Assembly: GCA_963766365.1 (NCBI GenBank)
Contig: CAVXZK010000014.1
Location: 1-64,000 of the forward strand
DNA: 64,000 bases
From: JALORV01 sp963766365
GTDB lineage: Bacteria; Pseudomonadota; Gammaproteobacteria; Burkholderiales; Burkholderiaceae_F
Reading direction: 5' to 3'
Shown here piece after piece: positions 8,805 to 20,791 of this stretch. Within the stretch, counting starts at the first letter, position 1. Each line of letters starts with the position of its first letter. The notes beneath the pieces are model-generated. The model searched no databases. It worked only from the letters and a program-made list of their open reading frames with translations, and was not told the origin of the DNA. A program made the position numbers and the translations under genes.

Positions 8805-9983
8805 TCAGGCGGGCAACTTGGTTTTCTGGACGTGCTCGAAGGCCATCTTGTAGTTGGCCTCGTTCGTGAACTGATAGAAGGCGACGCGGCGCGAGAACGC
8901 CTTGAAGGACTCGTTGACTTCCTTGAACATGTCAACTTCCTTCTCGAGTTTCGCGACCACTGCGTCCCAGGCCACAAGCTGTCCCCTGTACACATCGCTG
9001 GGTGTACGTGAGACCTGAACCTTGTGCTTGACGATGAGTTCCTGCAGGTCCTTCGAGTATTGGTCGTAAGCGAGCGCGGTATTGGCCGTGGACGCGGCCT
9101 CGGCGGAGTACTTGAGAATTGCCTTGAGGTCAGGCGAAAGCGAGTTGAACTTGTCCTTGTTGAAGATGATCTCGAAGAACTCCTGCGCTTGGTGGAAAGA
9201 TCCCATCGAGTAGTACTTTGCGACGTCCTGTGCACCGAAACGCATGTCGGCCGTCGGGTTGTTGAATTCGAACGCGTCGATCACGCCGCGCTGCATAGCC
9301 GGCACGATCTCCCCACCCGGCAGTTGCGCTACCGCCATGCCCATTTCCTGCATCAGGTCGGCCGCCAGGCCGATGGTGCGGTACTTGAAGCCCTTGAGAC
9401 CGGCGGCAGTCTTGGGAGCCGGATTCTTGAACCATCCCAGGGGCTGCGACGGCATCGGGAAGGCGAAGAATCCGACCACGTTCAGGTTGAGCTTTGCGAC
9501 GAGTTTGTCCCACAGCTGCTGGCCGCCCCCGACGTAGATCCAGGACAGGCCAATTTCGGGCGTCGCGCCGCTCACCGGTCCGGTACCGAACAGCGAGGCA
9601 ACCTTCGATTTGCCGTACCAGTATCCCGAAACGTGATGCCCGGCATCGAGTACGCCCTTGCTGACTGCGTCCATGATTTCAAAGGTCTTGACCACGGCTC
9701 CCGTCGGCAGGTACTCGATGCGCAGGCGCCCGCCCGCCATGTCGTTGACGCGCGTGACGTACTGCTGCGCCATTTCGCTGAAGATTTCATTCGGTCCCCA
9801 GGCACCTTGCATCTTCAGGACCACGGGCGACTGCGCAACGGAAACCATTGGGAAGCCGGCAAGCGGCGCGGCAACGGCTGCCGTCGCGGCTTTGCCAAAG
9901 AACCGGCGACGACTCGCCGAAGTGTCTGCGGCAGATTCGTCCTTAGGGCTATCTGGATTGGTCTCTTGCCCCTTCACCTTCAT
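8805..9983 (-). CDS. dctP: TRAP transporter substrate-binding protein DctP, Tat-exported
   Basis: A 392-residue periplasmic binding protein. ATG 9983 is chosen because AAGGAG lies six bases upstream. A twin-arginine signal is visible: SRRRFFGKAA at residues 24-33, a hydrophobic stretch to about 47 and a likely cleavage after SVAQ. The mature part begins PVVLKMQGAWGPNEIFSEM and has DctP-family features such as FKYRTIGLAADLMQEMG and EIVPAMQRGVIDAFEF. This fits the Tat-dependent TRAP binding proteins that often bind 2-oxo or mono-carboxylates; the ligand here is unknown. The gene is intact, unlike its permease partners, and a strong terminator separates it from them. Confidence 0.92.
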   Translation of the reverse strand: MKVKGQETNPDSPKDESAADTSASRRRFFGKAATAAVAAPLAGFPMVSVAQSPVVLKMQGAWGPNEIFSEMAQQYVTRVNDMAGGRLRIEYLPTGAVVKTFEIMDAVSKGVLDAGHHVSGYWYGKSKVASLFGTGPVSGATPEIGLSWIYVGGGQQLWDKLVAKLNLNVVGFFAFPMPSQPLGWFKNPAPKTAAGLKGFKYRTIGLAADLMQEMGMAVAQLPGGEIVPAMQRGVIDAFEFNNPTADMRFGAQDVAKYYSMGSFHQAQEFFEIIFNKDKFNSLSPDLKAILKYSAEAASTANTALAYDQYSKDLQELIVKHKVQVSRTPSDVYRGQLVAWDAVVAKLEKEVDMFKEVNESFKAFSRRVAFYQFTNEANYKMAFEHVQKTKLPA

Positions 9984-10052
9984 GATGTCTCCTTCTTTTG
10001 GCGTTAAGTAGGGTTGCGGCAGATGCCCGCGGAAGCTGTAGCCCCTCTTTTT

Positions 10053-10072
10053 AGTGCACACCTTAATGCACT
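10053..10072 (-). promoter_or_regulatory. Inverted repeat, possible operator for the dctP gene
   Basis: AGTGCA (10053-10058) and TGCACT (10067-10072) form an inverted repeat with an 8-base spacer. It lies about 70 bases upstream of the dctP start in the 290-base divergent gap before trkH. The geometry suits a dimeric repressor or activator. No regulator gene lies in this block, so the binding protein is unknown. The rest of the gap shows no clear feature. Confidence 0.4.
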
Positions 10073-10273
10073 TATAGAAGGCAGCTTACCGTAAGAGCGT
10101 CCGCTTGCGCTATAGAGGAGTGAGGCGACGATGCAAGGCCTGCCGGGCGGCCGATCCATGCTGCGAAACTCCATCGATTCGCCGGGATACGAGGGGCTGG
10201 TCGATGGTCCGGAGTACGCATCGGAGCGCCCCTTCCCGGCGCATAATCCGCGCGCACATTTATTGGCGCCCCC

Positions 10274-11743
10274 ATGCAGGCGTTAGCGCGTTCGATCCTT
10301 CCGGTCATCAACGTCCTTGGCTATGTCGTCCTGATCTTCGCGGGGACGATGCTGGTGCCGCTCGCGTTTGCCTTTTTCGCAAACGAGGCCGCTCTGAAGG
10401 ATTACGACTTCGCGCTGCTGATCACCGCCGGAATCGGCGGCGCGCTGATCGTGACGACGCGTCGTTTCCGCCGCGAACTGCAGCCGCGTGACGGCTTCCT
10501 GCTGGTCACTCTCGGATGGACGGTGCTGCCTGCGTGCGCGACGCTGCCCATGCTCTTCCATCTGCCGGGGCTGACGTTCACCGACGCTTACTTCGAAACG
10601 ATGTCGGGCCTGACGACCACCGGCGCCACCGTGCTGACCGGGCTCGACAACCTGCCGCTGTCGATCAACGTCTGGCGCCACTTGATGGTGTGGATGGGCG
10701 GCATGGGGATCCTGGTGCTGGTGGTGGCGATCCTGCCCCTGCTGGGCGTCGGCGGCGCGCAGGTTTTCAAGGCGGAAACGGCAGGCCCCTTGAAGGAAAC
10801 CAAGCTGACGCCGCGCATTGCCGACACGGCCAAGGCGCTGTACACGATTTATTTTGGGCTTTCGCTGGCGTGCTTTCTTTCCTACCGGTGGGCCGGCATG
10901 ACGTGGAGCGACGCGTTCATGCACATGTGTTCGACGATGGGCTTGGGAGGTTTCTCGACCCACGACGCGAGTTTCGGCTATTGGGATTCGCCGACGATCG
11001 AAGCGGTAGCGATCTTCTTCATGGTGCTGGCGGGCTTGAACTTCTCCCTGCACTTCCTGGCCTGGCGGCGGCGCTCGGCGTTCGTCTATTTCCAGAATCC
11101 GGAGGCTCGGGCTTACGTCCTTACGTTGGTGCTGGCCGTCGCGGGCGTCACGATCTTCCTGCTCTGGCGCGAGGTCTATCCGGACCTGGAGACGGCGGCC
11201 CGTTATGCCGCTTTCAACGTCGTGTCGATCGCCACGACGACCGGGTACGCGAACACCGACTTCAACCAGTGGCCGATCTTCGCTCCGGTGTTGATGCTGT
11301 TTCTGTGCGGCTTCACCACCTGCGCCGGGTCGACCGGAGGTGGTGTCAAGATGATCCGCGGGCTGATCCTGCTGAAGCAGGCTCGCCGCGAGTTCACGCG
11401 CATCCTGCATCCACGCGTGGTCAGCCCGGTCATCGTCGGCGACCAGGTCATCGAGAACAAGGTCATCTTCGCAGTGCTGGCGTTCATGCTGCTTTACGGC
11501 GCCTGCATCACCTGGCTGACGTTCCTCATGCTGCTGTCGGGGCTCGACGTCATCACCGCGTTCAGTGCGATCGTGGCGTGCCTGAACAACATGGGTCCCG
11601 GTCTGAACCAGGTGGGCCCGGCCACCACCTACGCGACGCTGAACGACTTCGAAACCTGGGTCTGCATCTTCGCGATGCTGATTGGACGACTAGAGTTGTT
11701 TGCAGTGCTGGTACTAGTCACGCCGGAGTTCTGGCGGCGCTGA
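10274..11743 (+). CDS. trkH: Trk potassium channel subunit TrkH
   Basis: A 489-residue integral membrane protein with about ten to twelve membrane segments. It carries the four selectivity-filter repeats of the TrkH/KtrB family: MSGLTTTGATVL, STMGLGGFSTHD, IATTTGYANTDF and CLNNMGPGLNQVG. It forms the potassium-translocating subunit that works with TrkA. In related genomes trkH follows trkA directly; here they are 5.2 kb apart with an opposite-strand block between, so trkH must have its own promoter in the gap before 10274. It ends in TGA overlapping the ATG of the next gene. Confidence 0.95.
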   Translation: MQALARSILPVINVLGYVVLIFAGTMLVPLAFAFFANEAALKDYDFALLITAGIGGALIVTTRRFRRELQPRDGFLLVTLGWTVLPACATLPMLFHLPGLTFTDAYFETMSGLTTTGATVLTGLDNLPLSINVWRHLMVWMGGMGILVLVVAILPLLGVGGAQVFKAETAGPLKETKLTPRIADTAKALYTIYFGLSLACFLSYRWAGMTWSDAFMHMCSTMGLGGFSTHDASFGYWDSPTIEAVAIFFMVLAGLNFSLHFLAWRRRSAFVYFQNPEARAYVLTLVLAVAGVTIFLLWREVYPDLETAARYAAFNVVSIATTTGYANTDFNQWPIFAPVLMLFLCGFTTCAGSTGGGVKMIRGLILLKQARREFTRILHPRVVSPVIVGDQVIENKVIFAVLAFMLLYGACITWLTFLMLLSGLDVITAFSAIVACLNNMGPGLNQVGPATTYATLNDFETWVCIFAMLIGRLELFAVLVLVTPEFWRR

Positions 11744-12069
11744 TGCGCGCGACCGTGGCTGTGCATGGTAGTGAGGCGCAACGCGACGTCGACGCCTGGC
11801 TCGCTGCGGTGCTCTCGGAACGACGCGCTGTCATCGTCGAAAATCCGTTCGCCGAGGTGCAGGTTCCGGACGATGTGTCGCTGACGCGGCTCGGCGGAGC
11901 GTGCCCCTGCTGCCTCGGCCAGCTGCCGCTGCGGGTTGCGCTCGTGCGCCTGGTCCGGTCGCAGCGTCCCGATGCCGTCCTGCTCCTGTTGACCGGGGCC
12001 GAGCACGCGGACCGGGTGCGTGCCTTGCTGGCTGACGGCAGCCTGGGCGTCCGATTCATTGTGGAGTAG
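11743..12069 (+). CDS. CobW/G3E-like mini-protein with CxCC motif but no P-loop
   Basis: A 108-residue protein whose ATG overlaps the trkH stop (TGATG), so it is coupled to trkH. Its core, VIVENPFAEVQV then LTRLGGACPCCLGQL then RPDAVLLLLTGAEHADRV, runs parallel to the COG0523/CobW GTPase pattern of VNEFGE, GCICC, and a later IETTG segment. The metal-binding CxCC is kept (CPCC), but the region where GxxGxGKT should lie reads VAVHGSEAQRD, so GTP binding is unlikely. The usual C-terminal half is absent. It could be a metal-binding regulator or chaperone remnant. Family membership is inferred from pattern, not from a search. Confidence 0.6.
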   Translation: MRATVAVHGSEAQRDVDAWLAAVLSERRAVIVENPFAEVQVPDDVSLTRLGGACPCCLGQLPLRVALVRLVRSQRPDAVLLLLTGAEHADRVRALLADGSLGVRFIVE

Positions 12070-12072
12070 GCG

Positions 12073-12870
12073 ATGCTGCAAAGAGTGAAGGTCAACGGAA
12101 TCAACCTCGCGTATCGCGTCGACGGGCCGGAAGATGCGCCATGGGTCGTGATGAGCCATTCGCTGGCCTGCGACCACACGATGTGGGATCCGCAGATGCC
12201 GGCGCTGCGTGACTACCGCGTGCTGCGTTTCGACACGCGCGGGCACGGCGCTTCGGACGCGCCCGAGGGCGAGTACACGATCGAGCGACTCGGCGATGAC
12301 GCGCGCGCCCTGCTCGACGCCCTCGGCGTCGATCGCTGCCACCTCGTCGGACTGTCAATGGGCGGCATGATCGGCCAGCAGCTGGCGCTGAGTGCGCCGA
12401 CCCGCCTGCTGTCGCTGATACTGGCCGACACCAGCAGCCGCTACCCGGCCTCCGTTCTTCCGGTATGGAACGAACGCATGGCACTGGTGCGCGCTCAAGG
12501 CATGGAAGCCGTGTTGCAGCCCACGCTCGAGCGCTGGTTCACGGCACGATTCCGCGAGGACCAGCCGCACGCGGTTGCGCGGATCGCCGCGGTGATCCGC
12601 TCGACTCCGGTTGCCGGCTACATCGGCTGCGCCCATGCGATACCCCGCATCGACTTCACCTCACGGCTGGAGTCGCTGCGCTGTCCAACGCTGGTCGTGG
12701 TCGGTGCCGAGGATCAGGGGACGCCGGTCGCCATGGCGCAAGAGATCGCCGCGGCGATCGCCGGCTCTGAACTTCACGTCATCGATGCTGCGGCGCATCT
12801 GTCCAACGTGGAGCAGCCGGAACGCTTCAATTCACTGCTGGCCGCCTTCCTGAAGCGCGCGGGCAGTTAG
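12073..12870 (+). CDS. Alpha/beta hydrolase, 3-oxoadipate enol-lactonase-like
   Basis: A 265-residue single-domain alpha/beta hydrolase. The nucleophile elbow GLSMGG places Ser95. Asp214 (GAEDQGTPV) and His242 (AAHLSNVEQPERF) complete the triad, and HSLACD near residue 29 can form the oxyanion hole. The pattern FDTRGHGASDAPEGEYTIERL and the length resemble PcaD, but no other protocatechuate genes are nearby, so the substrate cannot be named. It starts three bases after the CobW-like gene and is probably in the same transcript. Confidence 0.85.
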   Translation: MLQRVKVNGINLAYRVDGPEDAPWVVMSHSLACDHTMWDPQMPALRDYRVLRFDTRGHGASDAPEGEYTIERLGDDARALLDALGVDRCHLVGLSMGGMIGQQLALSAPTRLLSLILADTSSRYPASVLPVWNERMALVRAQGMEAVLQPTLERWFTARFREDQPHAVARIAAVIRSTPVAGYIGCAHAIPRIDFTSRLESLRCPTLVVVGAEDQGTPVAMAQEIAAAIAGSELHVIDAAAHLSNVEQPERFNSLLAAFLKRAGS

Positions 12871-13003
12871 TGTTTACTTCGTTGTTAACCGCGAATCAGT
12901 AGGGTCGTCAAGAGAGCGGCTTGAATCTGGACCGCAGGTACCGATATTGCATATAGGTGTACGGCGGTCGCGTGCACCACGCACCGCCGGAAAGGACGCA
13001 ACG

Positions 13004-13267
13004 ATGGCCTTGACGATCATCTACAACAGCCCGCAATACTGCGTGTTCGAGTTCGAATCCTCGACCACTGACGGCGGCCGTGCCACCGGCGGGTACGAGA
13101 TCATGGACAAGCAGTTGCGTCGCGAGATCTTCCTCGGCGGCGAGGATGCAGAAAATTTCCGTCGCAGCGTGCAGGAACTGATCGAGCAGGGACCGTCATC
13201 CGATGACATCGATGCTTTCCTGAACGGTTTCAGCGGATTGATGACTCAGCCTGTCATCCTCCACTGA
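13004..13267 (+). CDS. DUF3567 family protein
   Basis: An 87-residue soluble protein. ATG 13004 has GGAAAGGA about seven bases upstream. The body GGYEIMDKQLRREIFLGG, a central helix NFRRSVQEL, and the ending GLMTQPVILH match DUF3567, a small betaproteobacterial family known structurally but without a defined function. It stands alone between the hydrolase and the GMC oxidoreductase and has 133 bases of upstream sequence that could hold its promoter. Confidence 0.85.
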   Translation: MALTIIYNSPQYCVFEFESSTTDGGRATGGYEIMDKQLRREIFLGGEDAENFRRSVQELIEQGPSSDDIDAFLNGFSGLMTQPVILH

Positions 13268-13419
13268 GATCCCCGCCCTCGTTCGCATCGGCCGTGCCCT
13301 GACTGACGGCTTTTTCGAGGAGAGCTTCTAGGAAGCCCGCTGCCTCGCCTCGCGCACAGAGCCACAATGCACCTATACACATGGCGGTCGCGATGACGGC
13401 TGCCAGCTAGGGAGCGGCT

Positions 13420-15066
13420 GTGGACTTCGACTACATCATCGTCGGCGGTGGCTCGGGTGGGTGTGTGCTGGCTGCACGACTGTCCGAGGACCCGTCGGTT
13501 CGCGTCGCCCTGCTCGAGGCCGGCGGCGCGAATGATCGTCTGCTGAACCGCGTACCCACCGGGGCGGCGGTCCACATCATCAATCGCAATGCCTGCAACT
13601 GGGCGTTCTCGACGACGCCGCAGCCGGGACTCGGCGGTCGCATCGGTTACCAGCCGCGCGGCCGGGGCCTTGGCGGGTCGTCCACCATCAATGCGATGGT
13701 CTATCTGCGCGGGCAGCGCGAGGATTACGACGACTGGGCCGCTGAAGGCGCCCCCGGCTGGGCGTGGAAGGACGTGCTGCCGTACTTCCTCAAGGCCGAG
13801 AACAACGAACGCGGCGCGAGCGCCCTGCACGGGACCGAGGGTCCGCTGAACGTGGCCGACCTGCGCTCTCCGCATCCTTTCGCGAGACTGTTCATCGAGG
13901 CCGGCATGCAGGCCGGCCTGCCACGCAATGATGACTTCGCCGGCGAAACGCAGGAAGGCGTCGGCTTCTACCAGGTCACGCAGAAAAATGGCGAACGCTG
14001 GTCGGTCGCCCGTGCTTATCTCGACCCCGCTCGCTCACGACCCAACCTGCTGATCGAGACCGGCGCCCTGGCAACGCGCATCCTCTTCGACGGTTCGCGC
14101 GCCGTCGGTATCGAGTTTGACCAGGGCGGCGCGCGGCGCACGCTGCGTGCGCGACGCGAGGTGATTCTCGCCGCCGGCGCGCTGCAGTCCCCGCAACTCC
14201 TGCTGGTGTCGGGCATCGGACCCGGCCCGTCGCTGCAAGGCCTGGGCATCCCGGTGATTGCCGATCTTCCCGTCGGACTGAACCTGCAGGACCATCTGGA
14301 TGTGGTCATCAACCGGCGTGTCGCCCACACCGACCTGCTTGGACTCTCGCCGGCCGGTGCGGTCAAGTTGCTGCGTGCGATCGGGCACTGGCGGCGCGAT
14401 CGCCGCGGGGTGCTGACGTCGAACTTCGCCGAGGCCGGGGCTTTCGTCCGCACGCTGCCTGAACTGACGCGCCCCGATGTCCAGTTGCACTTCGTCATTG
14501 GCATGGTCGACAACCACAACCGCACGTTCCACTGGGGCCATGGCATGAGTTGTCACTCGTGCCCGTTGCGGCCGAAGAGCCGCGGCATGCTCCACATCGC
14601 ATCGCCCGATGCGCGCGAGGCACCGCTGATCGATCCGGGTTTCCTGTCGGTCAGCGAGGACCTTGAAACGATGGTGCGTGCCTTCAAGGTCGTGCGTCGG
14701 ATCTTTGCGCAGCCTGCCTTCGCTCCCTTCGGCGGCGGCGATGCCTCGCGTGAACTGTACTTCGCCGAAGTCCACAGCGATGACGAGATCCGCGCGGCGA
14801 TCCGTTCGCGCGCCGACACGATCTACCACCCGGTCGGCACCTGCCGCATGGGCACGGACGCCCGCGCGGTCGTCGATCTCCAGTTGCGGGTTCGCGGCAT
14901 CGATGGCCTGCGTGTCGTCGATGCGTCGGTCATGCCGACGCTCGTCTCGGGCAACACGAATGCCCCCGTGGTGATGATCGCGGAGAAAGCCGCCGACATG
15001 ATTCGCTCCGTAAGCGGCGCCGCAGGCAGCACGGCCACAACGGTGCGCGAGACCGCGCTCGCCTGA
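13420..15066 (+). CDS. GMC-family FAD-dependent alcohol/choline dehydrogenase-like oxidoreductase
   Basis: A 548-residue flavoenzyme starting at GTG 13420 with AGGGAG seven bases upstream. The dinucleotide-binding motif VGGGSGGCVLAARLSE is at residues 8-23, with LLEAGG just after it. GMC signature 1 is seen in GRGLGGSSTINAMVYLRGQ and signature 2 in GALQSPQLLLVSGIGP. The catalytic His region is YHPVGTCRMG, with SGNTNAPVVMIAEKAADMI at the C-terminus. The family oxidises primary alcohols (choline, alkanols, PEG). The substrate is not determined by context. Confidence 0.9.
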   Translation: MDFDYIIVGGGSGGCVLAARLSEDPSVRVALLEAGGANDRLLNRVPTGAAVHIINRNACNWAFSTTPQPGLGGRIGYQPRGRGLGGSSTINAMVYLRGQREDYDDWAAEGAPGWAWKDVLPYFLKAENNERGASALHGTEGPLNVADLRSPHPFARLFIEAGMQAGLPRNDDFAGETQEGVGFYQVTQKNGERWSVARAYLDPARSRPNLLIETGALATRILFDGSRAVGIEFDQGGARRTLRARREVILAAGALQSPQLLLVSGIGPGPSLQGLGIPVIADLPVGLNLQDHLDVVINRRVAHTDLLGLSPAGAVKLLRAIGHWRRDRRGVLTSNFAEAGAFVRTLPELTRPDVQLHFVIGMVDNHNRTFHWGHGMSCHSCPLRPKSRGMLHIASPDAREAPLIDPGFLSVSEDLETMVRAFKVVRRIFAQPAFAPFGGGDASRELYFAEVHSDDEIRAAIRSRADTIYHPVGTCRMGTDARAVVDLQLRVRGIDGLRVVDASVMPTLVSGNTNAPVVMIAEKAADMIRSVSGAAGSTATTVRETALA

Positions 15067-15100
15067 GTCGCCGCACGTGCGCTCGCCTCATTTCCACCGG

Positions 15101-15126
15101 GCATGACGTCATGCAGGACGTCATGC
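15101..15126 (+). promoter_or_regulatory. Palindrome plus direct repeat upstream of metH
   Basis: GCATGACGTCATGC (15101-15114) is a perfect 14-bp palindrome, and GACGTCATGC recurs at 15117-15126. It lies 67-92 bases before the metH start. The position suggests an operator for a methionine-cycle regulator. No cobalamin riboswitch could be recognised in the 126-base leader. Confidence 0.4.
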
Positions 15127-15192
15127 GGATGCACATCGACGGAGCCCTAGAATGCGGGGTTCCGATTCCCTCGCGAAGTGCAAAGTCCATCG

Positions 15193-18921
<3,729 letters not shown>

Positions 18922-18970
18922 TTCATAGTCAGCGGTCGCCAGTTGCGACGCAGCGTGACAGCGACGTGAA

Positions 18971-18986
18971 TTAACGTATACATTAA
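18971..18986 (+). promoter_or_regulatory. GTATAC-centred operator before the acid-sugar operon
   Basis: TTAACGTATACATTAA is a near-perfect palindrome (TTAA-n-GTATAC-n-TTAA) 47 bases before the SMP-30 ATG. GTATAC-centred palindromes are typical operators of FadR-subfamily GntR proteins, and one such regulator is the second gene of this operon. Autoregulation is inferred. Confidence 0.5.
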
Positions 18987-19033
18987 CGAACGCATAATTT
19001 CTGGCGCCGCTTTTCGTGCGGCTTTCCCCTGCG

Positions 19034-20020
19034 ATGTTTGCGCTCGAGTCGACTCCCGTCGTGGCTCTGGACCAGATCCGGTTCATCGGAAGCGGGCTGC
19101 AGCGCCCGGAGTGCGTGCTGGCGACGCGTTCCGGTGACCTTTACAGCGCAGACTGGCGCGGCGGCGTCGCCCGAACGACAGCGGATGGGCAGTCAACACT
19201 TTTGAGCCGCGCTGACCTTCCGGGCGGACGGCCGCTGCGCCCGAACGGCATCGCAATGCGCAGCAACGGCAACTTCCTGCTGGCCGACCTGGGCGAGTCG
19301 CTGGGCGGCGTGTACGAACTGGACCGTGCCGGCCAAGTTGCGCCGATTCTCGAGCGCGTCGATGGGGTTGATCTGCCGCCCACCAACTTCGTCCATGAAG
19401 ACGACCAACAGCGCATCTGGATCACGGTGAGTACCAGTCACCGGCCGCGCGCGGCAGCTTATCGCGCTGACGTTGCTGACGGCTACATCGTGCTCCTGAC
19501 GAACGCCGGCGCGCGCGTCGTTGCTGAGGGCATCGGCTACACCAACGAGGCGCTGCCGAGTCCTGACGGCAAGTGGCTCTACGTCAACGAGACCTTCGGT
19601 CGCAAGCTGTCGCGCTTTCCGCTGCGCGAAGACGGCGTACTGGGCGCCAAGGAAGTTGTCACGACGTTCGGGGCCGGCACCTTTCCGGACGGGCTGTCCT
19701 TCGATCAAGGCGGTGACATGTGGATCACGAGCATCGTGTCGAACCGCGTAATCCGGGTGAAGGCTGACGGAAGCCAGTCGCTGATTGTCGAGGACTGCGA
19801 TGCAGCGCACCTGGAGCGGTGTGAGGCCGCGTTTCAGGCCGGCACGATGGGACGCCCGCATCTTGATACCTGCGGCGGGCGATTGCTGCGCAACATCTCG
19901 AGCCTTGCCTTTGGCGGCGCCGATCGGCGCACCGCCTATCTCGGTTGCCTGCTGGGCGATGCCATTGCCTTCTTCCGTGCGCCGGTCGCTGGGCACGCGC
20001 CGGTGCACTGGGACCGTTGA
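19034..20020 (+). CDS. SMP-30/gluconolactonase-family lactonase
   Basis: A 328-residue six-bladed beta-propeller protein of the SMP-30/gluconolaconase/LRE-like family. ATG 19034 is used; GTG 19016 is possible. Characteristic elements are ECVLATRSGDLYSADWRGG, LRPNGIAMRSNGNFLLAD, LPSPDGKWLYVNETFGRKLSRF and FPDGLSFDQGGDMWITS, which supply the metal-binding Glu/Asn/Asp set of the family. The enzyme would hydrolyse a sugar lactone to the free acid. No signal peptide is visible, so it acts in the cytoplasm. It heads an operon with an acid-sugar kinase and a TRAP transporter, consistent with a lactone or sugar-acid substrate. Confidence 0.82.
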   Translation: MFALESTPVVALDQIRFIGSGLQRPECVLATRSGDLYSADWRGGVARTTADGQSTLLSRADLPGGRPLRPNGIAMRSNGNFLLADLGESLGGVYELDRAGQVAPILERVDGVDLPPTNFVHEDDQQRIWITVSTSHRPRAAAYRADVADGYIVLLTNAGARVVAEGIGYTNEALPSPDGKWLYVNETFGRKLSRFPLREDGVLGAKEVVTTFGAGTFPDGLSFDQGGDMWITSIVSNRVIRVKADGSQSLIVEDCDAAHLERCEAAFQAGTMGRPHLDTCGGRLLRNISSLAFGGADRRTAYLGCLLGDAIAFFRAPVAGHAPVHWDR

Positions 20021-20781
20021 TGCCAGCGCGAGCATCAACTTCTCCGTCGTCGGCCTCGCGCCGAGACGCGCGTCACGGCGTAGCGTCAAGGAAGTCGCTG
20101 GGCAATGGCTCGGCGCCCACCGGCAGGACCACGTTGGTGACTCAGGCCTATGCGTCGATCCGCCGGCGCATCCTCGACAACGTCTACCCACCCGGGCACC
20201 AGGTGCTCGAGCAGGCGCTTGCCGAGGAACTTGGCATCAGTCGCACGCCGCTGCGCGAGGCGTTGGTGAGGCTGGCAGAGGAAGGACTGGTGGAAGTGGT
20301 TCCGCGGCACGGGATGCGCGTGCTGCCGGTGTCCCCGGTTGACATGGCCGAGATCTATACCGTGCTGACCGCGCTCGAGTGCGTCGCTGCCGAGATAGTC
20401 GCGTCGCGGCGCCCCAGCGAAGACGAACTGCGTCCGCTGATGAAGGCAACCCGCGACATGGAGGGGGCGCTGAAGCGCGACGACCTCGATGCCTGGGCCG
20501 AAGCCGACGAGCGCTTTCACCAGACACTGGTCGCCTTGGCGGGCAACCGAATGCTGACGCAGACCGTGGCCAATTTCTGGGACCGCGCACACCGCGCGCG
20601 CATGGTCACGCTGCGGATGCGCCCCAAGCCGATAGATTCGACACACGAGCACATGGCGCTTGTGGAACGCCTTCGCGCCGGCGACGCGGTTGGTGCAGTC
20701 GAAGCGAACAGGGCTCATCGCAGTCGCGCCAGCCGCGAGTTGCTCGCGCTGTTCGAGCGGCTGCGACTTCAGCATTTTTGA
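20020..20781 (+). CDS. GntR-family transcriptional regulator, FadR/FCD subfamily
   Basis: A 253-residue regulator whose ATG overlaps the SMP-30 stop (TGATG). After an unstructured N-terminal extension of about 38 residues, a winged helix is seen at about 45-110: QAYASIRRRILDNVYPPGHQ, ELGISRTPLREALVRLAEEGL, RHGMRVLPVS. An all-helical FCD ligand domain follows, with metal-type residues in ADERFHQTLVALAGN and later histidines. It probably represses the operon in the absence of a sugar-acid or related ligand, acting at the GTATAC palindrome at 18971-18986. That link is inference. Confidence 0.88.
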   Translation: MPARASTSPSSASRRDARHGVASRKSLGNGSAPTGRTTLVTQAYASIRRRILDNVYPPGHQVLEQALAEELGISRTPLREALVRLAEEGLVEVVPRHGMRVLPVSPVDMAEIYTVLTALECVAAEIVASRRPSEDELRPLMKATRDMEGALKRDDLDAWAEADERFHQTLVALAGNRMLTQTVANFWDRAHRARMVTLRMRPKPIDSTHEHMALVERLRAGDAVGAVEANRAHRSRASRELLALFERLRLQHF

Positions 20782-20791
20782 GGCGTTACGC

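Noticed and set aside
15067..15192. Cobalamin riboswitch before metH
   Set aside because: The leader is only 126 bases and no B12-box-like conserved segment could be recognised.
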